Part shown: piece after piece, positions 57,991 to 64,000 of the stretch
Position numbering within the stretch: position 1 is the first letter of the stretch
How the letters are laid out: each line of letters starts with the position of its first letter
Origin: Isoetes taiwanensis
Lineage: Eukaryota; Streptophyta; Lycopodiopsida; Isoetales; Isoetaceae
Assembly: GCA_021234155.1 (NCBI GenBank)
Contig: JAJEKV010000041.1
Location: 1,302,447 to 1,366,446, forward strand
Length of the DNA: 64,000 nucleotides
Reading direction: 5' to 3'
Position numbers and translations under genes: made by a program
The notes under the pieces: generated by a model
What the model saw: the letters and a program-made list of their open reading frames with translations, nothing else
What the model was told of the DNA's origin: nothing
Databases searched by the model: none

Positions 57991-58564
57991 CTACTAAACC
58001 ATAGTGTTGAAATTCTTTAGTACCATTAAAAATAGCTTCTTGACAAAGTTTCGTACTAAGGGCTACACTGCTCCCATAGTGATGTATACAAGTCTGTTAA
58101 TGTAGGCTTATATATAGTGACGTGGCCTAAAATACATGTATTTATACTATATATTTTAGGGAAACATCACAAAAACCAACTTTGAGCTGGCCGTGGGAGG
58201 AGGGAGCCAACTAGTCCAGCCCGTGGGATATCTATGAGGATGGAGCTGAATAATAACTGAATCTAGTTCAAAAACCGCGAAGCTTGGACCGAGTGTCGTC
58301 AAGCTTCTAGTGTAAGCTAATTTTAGACTTCAATCACCACAGTCCAGAGCTAGAGGTTGATTCATGAGAAGCTATCCCTTCCATGAGCTCATTATTGTCC
58401 AACTGCAACTATTGACCAATTGTTGACATACTTGAATAAGTTGCTTGACTTGTTATAACAAGGCTGAAACCTCCTCTATCCTATTGTTTAAATTTGGATT
58501 TTCCGGCCTGAAAAAAAAAAATTTGGATTTTTTTAAGACAGTTTTCCTAAGGTTTTAGGGAGTG
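57991..58564. other. Intergenic DNA
   Basis: 58484-58562 repeats the 50715-50800 segment (TATTGTTTAAATTTGG...CCTAAGGTTTTAGGGAGT), which ends exactly at the MITE edge. No gene supported. Confidence 0.45.
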
Positions 58565-58817
58565 CATATTCACACGGGGGTGACTCCGGGCAACGAGAGC
58601 TGTTGGATAGGCATATTCATCCCTTATTCCTTAATCTACACCGTACGTAAAGTTCCTCGTTTGTGGGGTATGCAAGTACAAGATTTGCTATACTGTATAA
58701 CAAGATTTGCAAAATACTATAAGATTTTAAGCAAAATACTATATGATGTTGATTTTATGCGTGTAAAATATAATTAAAAGGGCTCTCATTGCCCCACGTC
58801 ACCCCCGTGTGAATATG
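58565..58817. mobile_element. MITE, copy 2 (253 bp)
   Basis: TIRs CATATTCACACGGGGGTGAC and its complement. Interior matches copy 1 (35649-35886) in reverse orientation, including ACTATAAGATTTTAAGC and GCAAGTACAAGATTTGCTAT. Inserted at the end of a repeat known from 50.7 kb. Confidence 0.88.
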
Positions 58818-59811
58818 CACCCAAACCAAAGGGGGTTTAAGGGGATTTTAATTTAAAATGTTGGATGCAATGGTCTAAGTTAATTAATGTAGTTATGTGT
58901 TGGTTGTTGTATTAAAAAAATTTTGGGCCCTTGGACCCCTTAGGGGAAACAAAGAGATGGCAACATATCTTGTGTAGAACTATAAAACCTCTATTTTTCT
59001 TTGCAATGCAATATCCGGGATGACATGATAAGTTTCACTCTACAATCTTTAGTTGAAAGGGGAGGCCAATAAGCTTACATAACGTGATAATTATGAATGT
59101 GATAATAAGACTCATGTTCATTGAAAGAAATACATAAGGTAATCACATGGATAAGGCCCAATCATGGGCAATTACAAAATGCCCACAACCAATACCATCC
59201 CACGGGTACTGGATCCAAACCGATGCAAAGTACCACAAATATTCAAGCAAGCTATCCATATTTTTATTCCGTGGACTATGAATCAAGAATTGCAACTTGC
59301 CATGGTATCAAACCTTAAGAATCCACAACAACAATCCATGCAAATAATGTCACTTGTGTAAGCATTTTTGCTAGTAAGAATTCAATCTTACTTTCCTAGA
59401 TCAAAGCGAGAAAACAGGAATTCCTCACCTTTGCTTTGATATAAACCGCATAATGCTTCTAGAAGCCCAACTTCGGATGCCGGACTTGAGGAATAGGTAA
59501 TTTGTAGTAAGAACTTAACACAGCAAGAAATCCTTTGGGCCAAAACTGCATGACCCGGCCAAGTACTTGCATTTCAAATCTGCAAATTAATCAATATGAG
59601 GGAAGGCATTTAGGTCACAAACATCGCCATCATCATCTTTGCTGATGCCATTCTTAGTGGAGAAGCTTGGAAGGAAAAAAACTCTTAGGACTAACCTTTT
59701 CGGCAAAATAATGAAGATTGAGGAGTAGAAGAGGTGAAATCGTCATGGCGGCTCCAACATCACCTAGAATTCATCTTGCTTCAAACACATGGCGATAATA
59801 GGTTTATTACT
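58818..59811. other. Repeat arm and anonymous DNA
   Basis: 58818-58910 matches one arm of the 34.8-36.0 kb inverted-repeat element. Overlapping frames at 59121-59361 lie beside ACTTGCCATGGTATCAAA (59295), which loosely recalls a retroelement start, but no domain was recognised. Confidence 0.4.
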
Positions 59812-59876
59812 TAATATCTCCACATCTCCGGGGAGGAGAATAATATCTCCACATCTCCAAGAGGAGAATGAATCCG
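59812..59876. repeat. Two-copy 30-bp tandem repeat
   Basis: AATATCTCCACATCTCC followed by GGAGGAGAAT is repeated. Confidence 0.9.
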
Positions 59877-60014
59877 TTTCTAGGTTGCGTGACATTCAAG
59901 AGGGCGTGAACAATATAGCAAAAACAATGATAATTCTAAAAGAAGTTGTTTTACAGAACAAAAGATCACCTGTGTTGCAACATGGGAAAAGGCATTTGCC
60001 CGGGGATGACTTGT

Positions 60015-60337
60015 GGAATTTGAACTTCTAGGTTGCATCCCTGGGGGAGTAAGCTCGGTTTTATTTTCCTTTCATCCATCTCTAATTTGTGTAAAAGCCA
60101 AAGATAGGAAACGTGTCATGCAGGTTGCTTTTGAGATATTCTTTTACTCACGAGAAAGGCAAACCTTATAAATATCATCTTTAACAACTTCATAATTTGA
60201 ACTTCTAGGTCGCCTCGAGGGGAGCTCGCTTTATTTTCATTTCATCCATCTCTAATTTATGTAAAAGTCAAGACGGGGAAACATGGCATGCGGTGTGGCT
60301 TTTCTGAGAAATTCTTTTTACTCACGGTAGAAAGGCA
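60015..60337. repeat. Two-copy tandem repeat, period about 178 bp
   Basis: TTTGAACTTCTAGGT...TTTCATCCATCTCTAATTT...TTCTTTTACTCACG occurs at 60015-60158 and 60193-60337. CATGCAGGTTGC in one copy is CATGCGGTGTGGC in the other. Confidence 0.9.
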
Positions 60338-60851
60338 CGAGAAAACATCTGCCCTTACCGAGAAAACATGGTCGAGCCACATGTAAGGCTCAATCCAACC
60401 ACGGTTGCTATATGCAAGTTGATACATATGAAATACCAAGGAAATCCGGTTATAAGTACACGAGCGACTAGCGGGCCAAGAAAGCCGCGGTTTATCAAGC
60501 GGATGTGCCAACTTTAAATGTCGGCATTCCACGATGCTAAAAGCGGGATCCTGTTAAACATATTTCTCAAGTGTGTCCTAACTAAGCAGAAAAATCCTTG
60601 AGAATAACATCTTTGTAATAGCATACGGCGATATAAAATGTCATTCATGCCTCCGTTTCTTCATTAAGAGACGACCAATGCCGTTCTATAGTGTAGTTCC
60701 TTATAGCGTTTTTCAACCCGGTACCGCTCAAAAATCTTCTCTTTGCGAGTTCGGGAATCCCTCGTTTAAGGGCATCCGCCAAAGCATGATCCAACTTCAT
60801 CGACAAAAAAGATGAGTATTACAGTGCGCACAAAAAGGTTGCAAACAACAA

Positions 60852-60940
60852 ATCCATTTAAGCGGTTTTACGTGACGGCAAATGTATGCAAATCCATTCG
60901 GCCGGTTTTTTACGTCATGGCAAATGTATGTTTCAGCGGA
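60852..60940. repeat. Two-copy tandem repeat of about 50 bp
   Basis: AAATCCATTTAAGCGGTTTT and AAATCCATTCGGCCGG... each lead into TACGT, GGCAAATGTATG. Confidence 0.85.
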
Positions 60941-61380
60941 TTAATCGGGAAGCGATTGCTTTTCAAAATGCTACGGAACCAACAATCGAGATCCCTTACA
61001 ATAGAAACCATAAGCCAGAGAACTAATTTTTGAGGAAATAGGAACCCTAAAATGAGCTGCTCGAGCTTTGCATGTCGAGCAAAATAAAATGCAATAGGAA
61101 AAATAGAACATAATAGAAAAATATATCATATATGGGTCTAGACTATTGAAAATAGGCATCAAAATTAATTCAAGCGTATGCAAATATAATGCGCACCCTA
61201 GATGTACTAATTAGTATGCCTCGTGCAATACGCCCATGAAATCATATGAAAACCATGCCAAAAAGCGTATAAAATCACAAAGAAAACCCCCTGTTATAAT
61301 GCTACATATTAGTTGTCGGGAAAAGTTTCCGATTATCTAAAAATCGGGAAAAAAATTATTTTCTATGATTTGGGGTTTGT
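60941..61380. other. Intergenic DNA including inverted copy of the 32.6-kb repeat
   Basis: 61195-61285 is the reverse complement of 32620-32712 with moderate divergence. TGCTACATATTAG near 61303 recurs beside the MITE at 35645. Confidence 0.5.
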
Positions 61381-63652
61381 GTTTTCGCCGAGAAATTTCC
61401 ATAACTGTGCTAGTTTGCATGCATGCATGCCACGATTCAAGTAGACAGGCTTGAAGACCTTCAAATCGATCTATCAGGGAGTTTGTGATCGGTTTGTAAA
61501 TTGTAATGTAACTCCAAGCCCTGCTTTTTGATGCAAATCTGACCTTTTGCAGAGGATTTGTTCAGCCGCCGCTTCCTTCTGCAGATATATTGAAGCGTGG
61601 AGTGTGGGTTTAGAGATCCGGCTGTGATTTGTGATTTCACTTTATATGGTAAAAAGTGATTTTCGTCAAGTCTTCTTCTTAGGTTTCCATGGAGGCTTGC
61701 TGTGTATTGACAATCTCAGGTATTTTCATCACGTAAATGCAAGTATTGGCATATGTATCATTCTTTTATTTTTGTCATTCGAGTCTGATGTTGCCTTTGA
61801 TTTTGCACAAGATTAGGCAGATGTTTTATAACCTCCTTGGATTGTTCTTCAAGAGCATTTGTTCCAATGTCACGTAGAATATCTTGAAAATTTAACGTTA
61901 TGTGCTCAATAGATTTCCTTGCTAATTTTGAAGGCCTCTTATTTGGCAGATGTGCAGCTTCCCATTGCTTAATTACAAGCAATGTTTGTGGAAAAACCCA
62001 GTTTGACGAGGATCTTGGCGCCTCCGTACATGGTATCTTGGCACACAATTTTTTCTTCATTTCTTTGTTGCTTTGGTAAAGTGTGATACAAATTTAAATT
62101 TCTTGGTAGTCTATATTGTTTATGCTTGCATTCTAATTCCTCCTATGTAGCCTGCATTTACTACTGCATTTTCTTCTCAGGTAAGGCAAACAGATTGTCA
62201 TAGCTCTGTTAAACATTTAAATCTTTCCATTTGATTTGGTTCCATATTTTATTATTCTTTTTCTAGGAATTATGCAGTAATTAGATATGATAAAATTTAC
62301 GCAATTGATGTTAGATCCCTTCTTTGTGGCTCTATGGCAGCGATGATGCTGCATTTGCACAAGAACTCTGCGGGGCTTTTGATGTTCAGTCAAATTTGAA
62401 ATCACAATCTCTATTAAATTTTGTCATTTTCTTTCTATCTATGTAGAAGCATAATATGCATTGAAAATGTTGTCTCCTTCCACTTTGATTTAACAATGCA
62501 CATCTGCAAAGACATGTGCAGAGCCAAAGAAATGAATGGCCCCCTGTCCTTTGCCTTATATGTTCTTTTGCCTTATATTTTCTTGCAGTAAAACCTAAGT
62601 ACATACATGCCCGCTTTTAAATGAGGGCCTGTTAGCACCTGAAGCCACCCTTTAGGCTTCATATTAGAGGTAAATATTAGACATATAAATTTTATGATGT
62701 GCCAAGACCTTTAGACATGTCTGAATAAATGTGTTTCAATATTGGACATGTTGGTGGAATGCACCTTTATGGATCAAGTACAGGAGGAAGTGAGAGAATG
62801 TTCAATGGCCTAAAAGAGGAGGTTATCTGCCATTGGATTTTCTCTTCCCTCTGGTCAAAACAGGAGGAGGCTAGAAAATATCCCATGGCTGGGCAATATC
62901 CAATGTATTATTTATCCTCTCAGATTTAACTTATCGCTTTTTGTACAGATGCAACATGTAGACCATTCATCTTGATAATCAATATCAGCAAGATCGTCTT
63001 CACAGATGTATATGCTTGCAGCATATTTTTTCTTGCTCTTATGCCGGTGAAAAGAATATGATCATATGCAGAGCAGTTCCCTGTCTTGGCATTATCTTTT
63101 TAATTGACACATTGCTTCCCTTTCAAACAGTTGCAACTTTTGATTCAATTGTTACTTGAAATAATCTACTTTCTGGCAGGTCATATGAGTGAGGAGCATT
63201 TGTATTGAGAAGGCAAGTTTAAGTTCTCAATGACTCCCATTCAGGACGAGGCTGCAAATTCATGTGAGTCCTTTATAGATATATGTCAATGATGTTTAGG
63301 AAGTGCTTTTCTTAAACTAGGTAAACCACATAAATGGTTTTGTCAACGCTGCATTAAATACTGCAGCAACTACATATTAATGGACCATAAACACTTACTC
63401 AGTTTTTGCTTTACTCATTTGGTTATTTTGGTTACTCAAAACTCTGGGCAAGGATGTGGTTGTAGAAAGTGTTACCCATTAATGTTGTGGTGAGACATAT
63501 GTTGCTGCAGGCATGTTTGTGTAAGTGTCTGTGTAATTGTCTGCCTCTTGCATATTCGCTTTGTGATGTCAACATTTTGCACAGATTCGTGTGTCTTAGA
63601 TCACTGTTGTTGTGCTAGCCAGATGTCTATCCTTCCTTTTATTTCTGTGCAG
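61381..63652 (+). other. Repeat-poor region, possible 5' exons and introns of a gene leaving the window
   Basis: Composition changes here: T-rich, intron-like DNA with several splice-like sites (TTTCTGGCAG near 63180 and CAAATTCATGTGAGTC near 63270) and no recognised repeats. These could delimit untranslated leader exons. A minus-strand open frame at 61758-62060 (100 residues, helical and charged, WEAAHLPNKRPSKLARKSIE) has coding-like composition but no recognised domain, so a minus-strand gene is an alternative. Confidence 0.3.
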
Positions 63653-63701
63653 GATTAGCCATCTGCATTATGAATGATCTGGAGCAGGCCGTTAATGCAT
63701 T
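63653..63701 (+). CDS. Possible first coding exon of a gene running off the window
   Basis: A good acceptor (TTTATTTCTGTGCAG) precedes, and a strong donor (GTAAGTG) follows, a 49-base exon with an ATG at 63670 giving MNDLEQAVNAL before the split codon. The short acidic start resembles N-termini of large helical-repeat proteins such as importin-beta types, but this is a guess. Supported only by splice-site quality. Confidence 0.3.
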
Positions 63702-64000
63702 GTAAGTGTTCAATAGATCATTATAGTACATGAGTTGGAGTTGAGACAAGCAGCTAGGAACTAACTTTTCTTAGTCTGTCAGGTAAATTAGGTATACAAG
63801 GACATTTGTCTTTGATTAGTGGTCAGCTCTTCACTTGTGTGGATGACTTAATGATGGGGCACATTTTGATATTGATGACCAGTCTCAATACAACATGTCA
63901 TGTCCAGAACTTTAACTTCCAGTAGATTTGTCACTCTACACATGATCAATACAAGCAACATTCCATGTATTATCTTTTTGTTGAGTTTGTTGTAAACTTT
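63702..64000 (+). other. Likely intron to window end
   Basis: T-rich sequence without recognised coding matter. Confidence 0.3.

Overview
This is nuclear DNA from a land plant: spliced genes with GT-AG introns, a plastid-type SET-domain methyltransferase, an initiator-Met-tRNA primer site in a Ty3 element, CACTA termini, LINE relics and MITEs. Gene density is very low. Only one host gene is convincing across most of its length, and it has short introns (63-135 bp). The rest is nested and duplicated repeat DNA. I cannot name the species. The Rep-like proteins recall predicted proteins from non-seed plants, but that is memory and was not searched.

Layout. 1-11.3 kb: a tandem duplication (units about 282-5152 and 5153-10165) carrying antisense LINE relics, followed by a sense LINE 3' end. 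13.4-16.4 kb: a decayed, interrupted copy of a gene for a Rep-like protein with HUH-endonuclease-type motifs (minus strand). 17.0-17.4 kb: small hairpin or MITE-like elements. 17.7-19.5 kb: a five-exon SET-domain protein gene (minus). 19.65-29.67 kb: two direct 5.0-kb tandem units, each with a Rep-like gene (minus) showing an H-L-H motif and a Y-C-L-K motif. 30-36.6 kb: anonymous AT-rich DNA, short tandem repeats, an inverted-repeat element, a MITE and a dispersed gene-like repeat. 36597-47024: a 10.4-kb CACTA transposon with TAT target duplication. It encloses a second CACTA end, a Ty1/copia relic, and inside that relic a 3.9-kb Ty3 element with 155-158 bp LTRs, PBS, PPT, a GTTCA target duplication and an integrase deletion. 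47-54 kb: LINE/SINE pieces, minisatellites and a long TTC tract. 54200-57509: a TIR-bounded element containing a Ty3 RNase H fragment and a broken histone H3/CENH3-like gene. 57.5-61.3 kb: MITE and tandem repeats. 61.4-64 kb: repeat-poor DNA that may be the 5' part of a plus-strand gene leaving the window.

The two most interesting items are the three copies of the Rep-like gene, two of them in perfect tandem, and the CENH3-like histone sequence inside a TIR element. A caution applies to all broken reading frames here. In several duplicated pairs the differences cluster visibly at CAG/CTG triplets (the plant CHG methylation context) and are mostly small indels. Some frameshifts may therefore be base-calling artefacts rather than real mutations.
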